This document shows, one piece after another, positions 6,517-14,213 of a stretch of DNA of 17,930 nucleotides. Numbering within the stretch: the first letter of the stretch is position 1; the number at the start of each line of letters is the position of its first letter. The DNA comes from CAZNFR01 sp964572225. Its GTDB lineage: Bacteria; Bacteroidota; Bacteroidia; Bacteroidales; GCA-2748055. Made by a program: the position numbers and the translations under genes. The notes below the pieces were generated by a model. That model had not been told where the DNA came from, did not search any database, and saw only the letters and a program-made list of their open reading frames with translations. The stretch spans positions 1 through 17,930 of the forward strand of contig CAZNFR010000074.1 in NCBI GenBank assembly GCA_964572225.1, written 5' to 3'.

Positions 6517-7518
6517 ATGGAACTTTTTAAGAAAATGGAGAACCAGGAATCTGAGGTTCCCGCGGCTGTGCCTTCGGAAGATGTGGAAAAGATCACCTGT
6601 CTGATCCTCGGTTCGGGTCCGGCCGGATATACGGCTGCCATTTATGCGGCCCGTGCGAATCTGAAACCGGTAATGTATATGGGACTTCAGATTGGCGGAC
6701 AGCTTACCACTACTACCGATGTGGAAAATTACCCGGGGTATCCCGAGGGGATCAGCGGTCCGGTGATGATGGAGGATTTCAAGAAGCAGGCCGAAAGGTT
6801 CGGTACTGAGACGCGCTGGGGTATGGCTACCGCGGTGGATCTGAGCGAGAGGCCATTTAAAGTTACCATTGACGGGAAAAAGCAGATCCTTGCGGAGTCG
6901 CTTATCATTGCCACCGGTGCCACGGCCAAATACCTTGGGTTGGAGTCTGAGCAAAGATATATGGGTTACGGTGTTTCCGCCTGTGCCACCTGCGACGGAT
7001 TTTTCTACCGCGATCAGGATGTAGCTGTAGTGGGCGGTGGTGATACTGCTGCCGAAGAAGCTTTATACCTTTCGGGGCTGTGTAAAAAAGTTTACCTGGT
7101 GCACCGCAGGGATGAGTTAAGGGCTTCCAAGATCATGCAGGAAAGGCTTATGAAAAAGGAGAATATTGAGATTATCTGGAACCATGTACCAAGGGAGATT
7201 ACAGGTGAGCAGACCGTTAGCGGGGTAATTCTTGAAAATACCCAGACGGGCGATGAAAAGAAACTGGATGTACAGGGCTTTTTTGTTGCGATTGGGCATA
7301 AACCCAATACGGAGATCTTTAAAGGAATGATAACCATGGATGAGATCGGTTACATCAAAACGGTTCCGGATACTTCCAAAACCAATATTGAAGGGGTCTT
7401 TGCCTGCGGCGATGCCATGGATTCGGTATACAGACAGGCCGTTACCGCAGCCGGAACGGGTTGCCGGGCGGCTATTGATGCCGAACGATGGTTGTCGGAG
7501 AAAGGGATTATTGGGTAG
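6517..7518 (+). CDS. trxB: Thioredoxin-disulfide reductase (NADPH, FAD)
   Basis: A 333-residue flavoprotein that passes electrons from NADPH through FAD to thioredoxin in the cytoplasm. GSGPAG (32-37) is the FAD-binding loop, GGQLTTTTDVENYPGYP follows, Cys156-Ala-Thr-Cys159-Asp is the redox-active pair, VVGGGDTAAEEA is the NADPH loop, HRRDELRAS contacts the NADPH phosphate, and GVFACGD near the C-terminus binds FAD. The length is typical apart from an acidic N-terminal extension of about 25 residues before the first strand. The ATG at 6535 would remove only six of these, and neither start has a strong ribosome-binding site. A consensus promoter lies just upstream and a strong hairpin terminator follows, so it is a single-gene unit. 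Confidence 0.95.
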   Translation: MELFKKMENQESEVPAAVPSEDVEKITCLILGSGPAGYTAAIYAARANLKPVMYMGLQIGGQLTTTTDVENYPGYPEGISGPVMMEDFKKQAERFGTETRWGMATAVDLSERPFKVTIDGKKQILAESLIIATGATAKYLGLESEQRYMGYGVSACATCDGFFYRDQDVAVVGGGDTAAEEALYLSGLCKKVYLVHRRDELRASKIMQERLMKKENIEIIWNHVPREITGEQTVSGVILENTQTGDEKKLDVQGFFVAIGHKPNTEIFKGMITMDEIGYIKTVPDTSKTNIEGVFACGDAMDSVYRQAVTAAGTGCRAAIDAERWLSEKGIIG

Positions 7519-7536
7519 GAAAATAGATAGATCATT

Positions 7537-7574
7537 AAACGAAAGGCCGGAAAATTCATTCTGGCCTTTCGTTT
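7537..7574 (+). terminator. Rho-independent terminator of trxB
   Basis: A perfect 12-base stem (7537-7548 with 7563-7574, arm AAACGAAAGGCC) and a 14-base loop, ending in a short T run. It lies between the convergent trxB and alpha-oxoamine synthase genes. The stem is symmetric, but the T run favours the plus strand. Confidence 0.8.
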
Positions 7575-7594
7575 TGTAAACTTGATTTCAAAAA

Positions 7595-8848
7595 TTACTT
7601 CTCCACTTCAACAACAGCGAAATTCTCTTTATTGTATTTCCCTTCTTTAAGCTTCTGCGCCACTTCCGTGAATGCATCAATGGTGATTCTGACATCCTCA
7701 AGATTATGGGAAGCCGTCGGGATTAGCCTGAGCAGGATCATTCCTTTGGGGATCACGGGATAAACCACCATGGAGCAGAAAATGCGGTAATTTTCTCTGA
7801 GGTCGTATACGATGTTGCTAGCTTCAGCTACTCCACCCTGCAGCATTACCGGGGTAACGGGCGATTCGGATTTCCCGATATCAAAACCTTTGGCCTTGAG
7901 ACCCGACTGAAGTGCATTCACAACTTCCCAGAGTTTCTCCCTCAGTTCGGGCCTGGTCCTAAGAAGTTCCAGCCTCTTCAAAGCACCTAAGGTCATAGGC
8001 ATGGGAAGAGACTTGGCGAATACCTGGGAGCGCATATTGTACATTAGAAAGTCGATCACGTCTTTTCTACCGGCGACAAAGGCGCCGATCCCTGCCATGG
8101 ATTTGGCAAAGGTTGAAAAATAAACATCGATTTCGTTCTGCACTCCGAAATGTTCCCCGGTTCCTGCTCCGGTTTTGCCCATGGTTCCGAACCCGTGCGC
8201 GTCGTCGACGAGGAAACGGAAATTGAATTTCTTTTTAAGAGCCACAATCTCATCCAGCCGACCCAGATCACCCACCATACCGAAAACCCCTTCGGTGATC
8301 ACCAGGATCCCTCCGCCGGTTTTTTCGGTGAGCCTCTGCGCCCTTACCAGTTCCTTCTCCAGATTCTGAATATCATTATGGGGATAGACAAAGCGCTTCC
8401 CGAAATGAAGCCTTAGTCCGTCGAGAATACAGGCATGTGAATCAGAATCATACACGATTACATCCTTCCGGTCCACCAGCGAATCGATGATGGAAACCAT
8501 TCCCTGGTAACCATAATTCAACAGGTAGGCTGATTCTTTCCCTACAAACTCAGCGAGTTGATTCTCTAATTCTTCATGATATTTGGTCTGACCTGACATC
8601 ATTCTGGCTCCCATGGGATAGGCCATACCGTACTTTTCAGCCGCTTCGGCATCGGTCTTCCTTACCTCGGGATGATTGCCAAGACCGATGTAATTATTCA
8701 GACTCCAGTTCAGAACCTCTTTCCCTTTGAATTTCATTCTCGGGTTGAGTTCCCCTTCCAGCTTGGGAAAGGTAAAATATCCATGGGCTACCTTTTTGTA
8801 TTGTCCCAGTGGCCCCTTATTCTTCTCGATCTTATCAAAAATATCCAC
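7595..8848 (-). CDS. Alpha-oxoamine synthase (KBL/BioF/SPT family), PLP enzyme
   Basis: A 417-residue fold-type I PLP enzyme that condenses an amino acid with an acyl thioester and releases CO2. DSHACILDG (His138 stacks on PLP), ITEGVFGMVGDLG, LVDDAHGFGTMG (Asp215 and His218 region) and TFAKSMAGIGAF (Lys249 as the PLP Schiff-base lysine) are all intact. Relatives include glycine C-acetyltransferase, BioF, serine palmitoyltransferase and the cysteate acyltransferase of capnine synthesis. The start (DIFDKIEKNKGPLGQY, then AHGYFTFPKLEGE) marks a subgroup widespread in Bacteroidota and distinct from Bacteroides-type serine palmitoyltransferase. A lipid role (sphingolipid or sulfonolipid base) is plausible but not proven by sequence. 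No biotin genes adjoin it. It starts with GTG at 8848, no ATG being available upstream, and has its own consensus promoter. Confidence 0.85.
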   Translation of the reverse strand: MDIFDKIEKNKGPLGQYKKVAHGYFTFPKLEGELNPRMKFKGKEVLNWSLNNYIGLGNHPEVRKTDAEAAEKYGMAYPMGARMMSGQTKYHEELENQLAEFVGKESAYLLNYGYQGMVSIIDSLVDRKDVIVYDSDSHACILDGLRLHFGKRFVYPHNDIQNLEKELVRAQRLTEKTGGGILVITEGVFGMVGDLGRLDEIVALKKKFNFRFLVDDAHGFGTMGKTGAGTGEHFGVQNEIDVYFSTFAKSMAGIGAFVAGRKDVIDFLMYNMRSQVFAKSLPMPMTLGALKRLELLRTRPELREKLWEVVNALQSGLKAKGFDIGKSESPVTPVMLQGGVAEASNIVYDLRENYRIFCSMVVYPVIPKGMILLRLIPTASHNLEDVRITIDAFTEVAQKLKEGKYNKENFAVVEVEK

Positions 8849-8877
8849 AGTTGAATTTTTTAATTGTTTATAGGGGA

Positions 8878-8908
8878 CAAAATTAGTTTTTTTTAATCAG
8901 TTGCCAAA
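8878..8908 (-). promoter_or_regulatory. Promoter of the alpha-oxoamine synthase gene
   Basis: On the minus strand TTTG (8908-8905), a 19-base spacer and TAATTTTG (8885-8878) match the Bacteroidota consensus exactly. Transcription would start near 8872, giving a leader of about 25 bases before the GTG start, which supports that start. Confidence 0.7.
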
Positions 8909-8990
8909 CTGAGATTCTTTGGTAATATTTTTGTGGATATCCTAGGAATCTGTTAATATTTATGCCCATCCGAAAAAATAAACCGAATTG

Positions 8991-9021
8991 TTTCCTCGTT
9001 TAGCAGATTATAGTAATTTTG
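8991..9021 (+). promoter_or_regulatory. Likely promoter of the bamD-recN operon
   Basis: TAATTTTG at 9014-9021 fits the -7 element. The -33 position (8991-8994) reads TTTC, one mismatch from TTTG, with a 19-base spacer. The predicted leader to the bamD ATG is about 75 bases. Confidence 0.5.
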
Positions 9022-9101
9022 CACAACATTTTAAAAAGCTGGAAATTAGATGCTAAAATGCAGCTGAATCCCTTTCCCGGGTACAAGATAAATAGAAATT
9101 C

Positions 9102-9944
9102 ATGCTAACATTTCTCAATAACAAAATCTCTGGTCTGTTTTACGCTTCTTCAGGAAAATTATTGGCTCTGCTGCTTTTCCTTGTGGTATTGTCATCCTGC
9201 GGTGAATATGAAAAGTTGCTGAAAAGCAGTGATTATCAGAAGAAATATGACAAGGCTTTTGAGTACTATGAGAAGGAGGAATGGGTTAGAGCGGCAACCC
9301 TTTTTGAGCAGGTGGCCAATGTGTATCGCGGAACGATAAAGGCAGATACCCTTCAGTTTTACCGTGCCATGAGCTATTTCCACCAAAAAGATTACATCAT
9401 GTCCAGTCACTATTTCAGTGAACTGGCCTCTACTTTTCCCAATTCAGCATTTGCCGAGGAAGCATCTTATCTCACCGGATACTGCTATTACAAACTTTCC
9501 CCCAGGTACAGTCTGGACCAGGAATATACCTACAAGGCCATCAATACTTTTACGCTTTTTATGCTCAGTTTTCCCGATTCAGAGAAATACCTGGAGGCAC
9601 AGAAACTGATCACGGAGATGAGGGAAAAGCTGGTAGAGAAATCCTACAATAACGCGAAATTATATTTCGATCTGGGCTATTACAAAGCTGCCATCGTGGC
9701 ACTCAGAAACAGCCTTAACGAGTTTCCGGATACTAAATACCGGGAGGAGCTCATGTTTCTCATCCTTCGTGCCAGTTACCTTTTGGCCGATAACAGCGTT
9801 GAGAATCTGAAAATGGAAAGATTCCAGACCACCGTGGATGAGTATTATTCCTTTATCGGGGAATTTTCCGAAGGCATATTTGCCAGACAGGCCACCGAAA
9901 TGTATGAGGATGCCATGGATAAACTTGGACAGGAAATAAATTAA
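9102..9944 (+). CDS. bamD: BamD, outer-membrane assembly lipoprotein with TPR repeats
   Basis: A 280-residue lipoprotein. The long N-terminal signal ends LVVLSSC, with the lipidated cysteine at residue 33. From there come tetratricopeptide-like helical pairs: YDKAFEYYEKEEWVRAATLFEQV, FYRAMSYFHQKDYIMSSHYFSELASTFP, and AKLYFDLGYYKAAIVALRNSLNEFP. BamD binds BamA on the inner face of the outer membrane and helps insert beta-barrel proteins. Length and repeat layout are typical for Bacteroidota BamD. It leads an operon: rpoZ begins 17 bases after its stop. Confidence 0.92.
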   Translation: MLTFLNNKISGLFYASSGKLLALLLFLVVLSSCGEYEKLLKSSDYQKKYDKAFEYYEKEEWVRAATLFEQVANVYRGTIKADTLQFYRAMSYFHQKDYIMSSHYFSELASTFPNSAFAEEASYLTGYCYYKLSPRYSLDQEYTYKAINTFTLFMLSFPDSEKYLEAQKLITEMREKLVEKSYNNAKLYFDLGYYKAAIVALRNSLNEFPDTKYREELMFLILRASYLLADNSVENLKMERFQTTVDEYYSFIGEFSEGIFARQATEMYEDAMDKLGQEIN

Positions 9945-9961
9945 ATTAACAAATCATAATT

Positions 9962-10306
9962 ATGGTAGATTACAAGAAGAGTCAGGCCCCTTCCAGCACC
10001 ATTACTCGGGATATCCGTCAGCTGGACAAGGACACCAACAACATTTATGAAGCGGTGATCATTGCTTCCAAAAGAGCAAACCAGATTAGTGTGGAAATGA
10101 AGCAGGAATTAAACCGCAAGCTTGAAGAGTTTGCCTATTATACCGACAACCTGGAAGAAGTTTTTGAAAACCGGGAGCAGATCGAGATTTCAAAATTCTA
10201 CGAAAGATTGCCCAAACCCTCTCTCATTTCCCTGGAGGAGTTCCTGAATAACGAGATCTATCATAGGGTTCAGGAGAACCTTCCCAAGGAAGAAGAAACC
10301 GAATGA
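9962..10306 (+). CDS. rpoZ: RNA polymerase omega subunit, Bacteroidota type
   Basis: A 114-residue protein. ITRDIRQLDKDTNNIYEAVIIASKRANQISVEMKQELNRKLEEF is the Rpb6/omega core, with the conserved N-x-Y-E-A-V-x-I-A-x-x-R-A helix that clamps the beta-prime C-terminus. The acidic C-terminal part (LPKPSLISLEEFLNNEIYHR) is characteristic of the longer Bacteroidota omega. Its stop overlaps the coaBC start as ATGA (10303-10306), so the two are translationally coupled. Confidence 0.88.
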   Translation: MVDYKKSQAPSSTITRDIRQLDKDTNNIYEAVIIASKRANQISVEMKQELNRKLEEFAYYTDNLEEVFENREQIEISKFYERLPKPSLISLEEFLNNEIYHRVQENLPKEEETE

Positions 10307-10857
10307 CACTCGAAGGGAAAAAGATCCTGCTGGGGATCACGGGCAGCATAGCGGCTTTTAAAGCGGTTAACCTTTTGCGTCTTCTGAAAAAAGAAGGAGC
10401 CGACGTGAAGGTGATCCTTACGCCCTTTGCCCATGAATTTGTCACAGCAGGTACTCTTTCCACCCTCTCGGGGCATCCCGTATTAACCGATTTTTTCAAG
10501 GCTGAAGGGTCCTGGAACAGTCATGTCGATCTCGGCAATTGGGCCGATCTTTTCGTGATTGCCCCGGCCACGGCCAACACTCTTTCAAAAATGGCTCATG
10601 GTGCGGCTGGTAATCTTCTGATCGCCACCTATCTTTCGGCAAAATGTCCGGTGATGTTTGCTCCGGCCATGGATCTGGATATGTTTAAACATCCCTCCAC
10701 TTCCGAAAACATTCGCAAACTTCAATCTTTCGGGGACCTGCTTATAGAACCCGAAACCGGTGAACTGGCAAGCGGACTCCACGGAAAAGGAAGAATGAAA
10801 GAACCCGAAGAGATTTTGTCGCTCATTGCTCAGACCTTTCAGGAAAAAAAAAATTAA
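10303..10857 (+). CDS. coaBC: CoaBC N-terminal domain: phosphopantothenoylcysteine decarboxylase (CoaC)
   Basis: A 184-residue flavin (FMN) decarboxylase domain of the bifunctional coenzyme A enzyme. GITGSIAAFKAVNLLRLL binds the flavin phosphate, SHVDLGNWADLFVIAPATANTLSKMAHG holds the catalytic histidine, and FAPAMDLDMF matches the PxMNxxM substrate motif with Asp for Asn. The substrate flap reads LASGLHGKGRM, with Ser where Escherichia coli Dfp has Cys; I believe both changes are common in Bacteroidota but could not check. The frame ends at TAA 10855-10857, directly after a run of ten A residues, just before the ligase domain. The ligase continues in the -1 frame, so the natural product is probably one fused protein and this reading may be a sequencing artefact. 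Confidence 0.88.
   Translation: MTLEGKKILLGITGSIAAFKAVNLLRLLKKEGADVKVILTPFAHEFVTAGTLSTLSGHPVLTDFFKAEGSWNSHVDLGNWADLFVIAPATANTLSKMAHGAAGNLLIATYLSAKCPVMFAPAMDLDMFKHPSTSENIRKLQSFGDLLIEPETGELASGLHGKGRMKEPEEILSLIAQTFQEKKN
10844..10853 (+). other. A10 homopolymer at the coaBC frame break
   Basis: Ten consecutive A residues between the two CoaBC domains. In the upstream frame they read GAA AAA AAA AAT TAA (stop). One extra A, or a -1 slip by ribosome or polymerase, gives GAA AAA AAA AAA TTA AAA AAT TTT AAG GCA and runs straight into the ligase motif. Runs of A of this length are known slippage sites and also common assembly errors. Confidence 0.8.
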
Positions 10858-11513
10858 AAAATTTTAAGGCACTGGTAACCGCGGGACCCACACGGGAAGC
10901 CCTGGATCCGGTGCGTTTTATTTCCAACCGTTCCTCCGGAAAGATGGGATACGCCATTGCGGAAGCGCTGGCAAACCGTGGGGTATCTGTTTATCTGGTA
11001 AGCGGTCCGGTGGGAATCCGGATTCAGCATCCAACTATCGAAGTAATTTCCGTAACCACTGCGGCCGAGATGTTTGAGGCTGCAAAGAGGGTTTATCCCA
11101 AAACAAAAATTGCGGTTTTCACTGCGGCTGTGGCTGATTTTTCCCCTGAATTTCCATTAAAGGAAAAGATCAAGAAAGAAGGGGATGAAATGACTCTGGT
11201 GCTTCGAGCTACCCCGGATATTGCCCTGGAACTCGGGAAGATCAAGGCCAGAGGTCAGGTTAACATTGGTTTTGCCCTGGAAACACACGAAGAACTGGAG
11301 AATGCTTCCCGGAAGCTGAAAAAAAAGAATTTCGATCTGATCGTTCTGAACTCCCTGCAGGACAAAGGCGCCGGATTTGAGACGGATACCAATAAGATCA
11401 GCCTTATTGACAAAAACAATAATATTGATAATTTTGAGTTAAAATCGAAGAAAGACGTTGCCCGCGATATTGTAGAGAAAATAATGGAGTTAATCGATGA
11501 TAAAACTGAATAG
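10851..11513 (+). CDS. coaBC: CoaBC C-terminal domain: phosphopantothenate-cysteine ligase (CoaB)
   Basis: This domain joins cysteine to 4'-phosphopantothenate using CTP. The frame carries KALVTAGPTREALDPVRF (from 10866), ISNRSSGKMGYAIAEAL, AVFTAAVADFSP, IKKEGDEMTLVLRATPDI, GFALETHEELENASRKL and LIVLNSLQDKGAGFETDTNKISL, all standard CoaB motifs. The frame has no ATG, GTG or TTG between the end of the decarboxylase part and GTG at 10911; starting there would remove the VTAGPT nucleotide-binding loop, so independent initiation would give a defective enzyme. Continuity with the CoaC frame therefore needs a -1 shift at 10844-10853. The 3' end overlaps the DUF4835 gene by 17 bases. Confidence 0.85.
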   Translation, partial: KLKNFKALVTAGPTREALDPVRFISNRSSGKMGYAIAEALANRGVSVYLVSGPVGIRIQHPTIEVISVTTAAEMFEAAKRVYPKTKIAVFTAAVADFSPEFPLKEKIKKEGDEMTLVLRATPDIALELGKIKARGQVNIGFALETHEELENASRKLKKKNFDLIVLNSLQDKGAGFETDTNKISLIDKNNNIDNFELKSKKDVARDIVEKIMELIDDKTE

Positions 11514-12420
11514 AGTCCTGGTTATCCTTTTTATTGCTGTATTTTCTGCCCCGGCTTCGAATGGCCAGGAGCTGAATTGCAATGTGCAGATTGTAACCCA
11601 GCAGATTCAGGGAACCAACAAACAGGTATTTGAGACCCTTCAGACGGCCATATTTGAATTTATGAACAATACGGTATGGACCAATCAGGTATTCGCACCC
11701 GAGGAGAGGATTGAATGCAACATGCTGTTTAATATTACCGAGCAAATCTCGGCCGATGAGTTTAAGGGAAACCTGCAGATCCAAGCCCGGAGGCCGGTGT
11801 ACAATACCAATTACAACACGGTTATGTTAAATTACAAAGACAACGATATTCACTTTCGCTATATCGAGTTTGAACCTCTGGAGTTTGACTTTAACAGCCA
11901 TGTTTCCAATCTTACTTCCATTCTTGCTTATTACGCGTATGTAGTCCTGGCGCTCGATTACGATTCCTTTTCCTTTGAAGGAGGAACTCCCCTTTGGGAA
12001 ACTGCGGAAAGGATAGTGGATAATGCGCAGAATGCGGCGGAGGCCGGGTGGAAGCCCTTCGAGAATACAAGTCACCGCAACCGGTACTGGCTCGTAAAGG
12101 ATTTCCTGGATACTGAATACGGTCCGGTCAGGGAGTTTATGTATCGATACCATCGTCATGGTCTTGATGTGCTTGACGGGAAAATCAATGAGGGCCGGAT
12201 GGAGATCACGACCAGTCTTGAATTGCTGCAGAAGGTACACAGGCAGAAGCCGGATCCCTTCCTTCAGCCTTTGCATATGCTTTTCGATGCCAAGGCCGAT
12301 GAACTGGTAAACCTTTATTCTGAAGCCTTCCCGGAAGAACAGAACCGGGCTTATGAAATTCTCAATGAGGTGGATCAGGCCAACGCCAATAAATACAAAC
12401 GAATTATTGAGACCCGCTAA
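11497..12420 (+). CDS. DUF4835-family exported protein
   Basis: A 307-residue protein with a cleavable signal (residues 1 to about 23, ending APASNG before QELNC). The mature N-terminus QELNCNVQIVTQQIQGTNKQVFETLQTAIFEFMNNTVWTNQVF is diagnostic of DUF4835, a Bacteroidota family nearly always encoded between coaBC and recN. Some databases attach a type IX secretion name (PorD) to this family; I am not certain of that, so no symbol is given. A mixed N-terminal half (strands such as NTVMLNYKD and HFRYIEFEPLEF) precedes a helical C-terminal half. It should act in the periplasm or at the outer membrane. It overlaps coaB by 17 bases and ends 5 bases before recN. Confidence 0.85.
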   Translation: MIKLNRVLVILFIAVFSAPASNGQELNCNVQIVTQQIQGTNKQVFETLQTAIFEFMNNTVWTNQVFAPEERIECNMLFNITEQISADEFKGNLQIQARRPVYNTNYNTVMLNYKDNDIHFRYIEFEPLEFDFNSHVSNLTSILAYYAYVVLALDYDSFSFEGGTPLWETAERIVDNAQNAAEAGWKPFENTSHRNRYWLVKDFLDTEYGPVREFMYRYHRHGLDVLDGKINEGRMEITTSLELLQKVHRQKPDPFLQPLHMLFDAKADELVNLYSEAFPEEQNRAYEILNEVDQANANKYKRIIETR

Positions 12421-12425
12421 GCTGC

Positions 12426-14084
12426 ATGATCCGGAGCCTCTATATCAGCAATTATGCCATCATTGATGAGCTGAGTATTCGTTTTCACTCCGGATTAACC
12501 ACCATAACCGGTGAGACCGGTGCAGGAAAATCCATCCTGCTCGGAGCCCTTTCCCTTTTGCTGGGTCAGCGTGCCGATACTGCTGTCCTTCAAGACAAAT
12601 CCCGGAAATGTATAGTTGAAGGGATCTTTGGACAGGATTCGGGCGAAATTCAACCCATTCTTGAACGGAATGAACTGGACAGGGAGGAACAATTGATTAT
12701 CCGGCGGGAGATCAGCAATAATGGTAAATCCCGTGCTTTTGTGAATGATACTCCGGTCACATTGCAGGTCCTGAAGGAACTGGGAGAGGCGCTGGTAGAT
12801 ATCCACTCCCAGCATGAAAACCTCAATCTTTCCGATCAGTTCTACCAGTTAAGCGTGGTCGATGCTTATGCCGGGACCTCCGAAGAACGTGAGCAGTATT
12901 CATTGGCATTCCGGGGATACCAGCAGCTGGTGAGAGAAATCCGCGAACTGGAAGAGGGGAGAAGTGAAAGGCTTAAGGAAAAGGATTACCTTGAATTTCA
13001 GTTTACTGAGCTGGAGAATGCCAATCTGAAGGAAGGCGAACTGGAAGAACTCGAGGAGGAACTGGAGATCCTGGAGCATGCCCGGGAAATCAAAGAGAAG
13101 CTTTATGAGGCCTGGTTGAATATTGAAGGGAATGAAATCAATGCCCTTCAGCAAATACGAGAAGCCAGGACCGGCATTGCCTCCATACAGAAATATCATA
13201 AAGGTTCCGTGGAATTCGAATCACGTCTCAACAGCGTGCTCATCGAACTTAAAGACCTGGCTTCGGGAATTGAGCAGGCGGGTGAAAAAATAGAACACGA
13301 CCCTTCCCGGCTGGAAGTTGTTCGGGAAAGGATTGATCTTCTCAATAAACTATTAAATAAGCATGGCAGGGAAAGTGTTGAGGAACTGCTGTTGGTGAAA
13401 AAAGAGATGGACGACAGAATTCTCTCGCTGGATACTGCCGATAGCGGACTGGAAAAGAAAAGGGATGAATCCAACCGGAAATATCTTGAGCTCATGGAAA
13501 AAGCCGGCAACTTATCCGGAAAAAGGAAGGAGATTTTTCCTGCCATGGAAGAAAAAATCAGTTCCCTTCTTCAGCAACTCGGAATGCCCAATGCATTGTT
13601 TACTATCGGAAACCAGGAATCTGAGAGTCCGGGTGAATATGGAACCGATCACATCAGCTTTCTTTTCACTGCCAATAAAAAATCTGAGCCCAAAGAAATT
13701 TCAAAGATAGCCTCGGGAGGGGAACTTTCACGGATTATGCTGGCAATAAAGTATCTTATTTCCGGCTCTCTGGGACTTCCCACCATTATTTTTGATGAGA
13801 TCGATACCGGGGTATCCGGAGAGATTGCCCACAAGGTTGCCACCATAATGAAGGAGATGTCCAGGGATCACCAGATCTGCTCCATTACCCATTTGCCGCA
13901 GGTTGCCGCACGCGGTGATCAGCATTTTCTGGTGTTCAAGACCGATGATCAGGAAGCCACCCACACCCGGATGAAGCTTCTGAACGAGGAAGAACGACTT
14001 GCCGAACTGGCAAAGATGCTTAGTGGCAAGGCCCTGACCCCCGCTGCCTATGAAAATGCACGGGTACTCCTTTCGGGGAATTAA
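12426..14084 (+). CDS. recN: DNA repair ATPase RecN (SMC-like)
   Basis: A 552-residue SMC-family ATPase that acts in double-strand break repair. The Walker A motif GETGAGKS is at 29-36. A long charged coiled coil (about 155-375, rich in EELEEELEILEHAREIKEKL and KRDESNRKYLELMEKAG) makes up the middle. The ABC signature ASGGELSR is at 429-436, Walker B IIFDEIDTG has Asp457 and Glu458, and the H-loop ITHLPQVAARGD follows. The length equals that of typical RecN. It closes the bamD-recN operon. Confidence 0.96.
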   Translation: MIRSLYISNYAIIDELSIRFHSGLTTITGETGAGKSILLGALSLLLGQRADTAVLQDKSRKCIVEGIFGQDSGEIQPILERNELDREEQLIIRREISNNGKSRAFVNDTPVTLQVLKELGEALVDIHSQHENLNLSDQFYQLSVVDAYAGTSEEREQYSLAFRGYQQLVREIRELEEGRSERLKEKDYLEFQFTELENANLKEGELEELEEELEILEHAREIKEKLYEAWLNIEGNEINALQQIREARTGIASIQKYHKGSVEFESRLNSVLIELKDLASGIEQAGEKIEHDPSRLEVVRERIDLLNKLLNKHGRESVEELLLVKKEMDDRILSLDTADSGLEKKRDESNRKYLELMEKAGNLSGKRKEIFPAMEEKISSLLQQLGMPNALFTIGNQESESPGEYGTDHISFLFTANKKSEPKEISKIASGGELSRIMLAIKYLISGSLGLPTIIFDEIDTGVSGEIAHKVATIMKEMSRDHQICSITHLPQVAARGDQHFLVFKTDDQEATHTRMKLLNEEERLAELAKMLSGKALTPAAYENARVLLSGN

Positions 14085-14182
14085 TCCTGTATTCCTTTAT
14101 TTTACAAGCACTTCCAACTTTTTTTCCTCGCCAAAACCGCCGGGGCAAAAGCTTTTTCTTTTTATGTTAAGTTAATTTAATC

Positions 14183-14190
14183 TAAATTTA
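14183..14190 (+). promoter_or_regulatory. Possible -7 element of the fabI promoter
   Basis: TAAATTTA differs from TAnnTTTG only at the last base. Nineteen bases upstream lies a T-rich stretch without a clear TTTG. The leader to fabI would be about 20 bases. It is the best candidate in the 129-base gap after recN, where I saw no convincing terminator. Confidence 0.3.
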
Positions 14191-14213
14191 CATCCCAGAT
14201 TAATACCGATATT

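Noticed and set aside
9058..9108. A 16-codon leader frame whose stop overlaps the bamD start codon
   Set aside because: It could couple translation, but it has no attenuator-like codon runs or paired hairpins and may be chance.
14085..14182. Terminator after recN
   Set aside because: There are T runs and a GC-rich patch near 14138, but no stable stem directly before a T run could be drawn.
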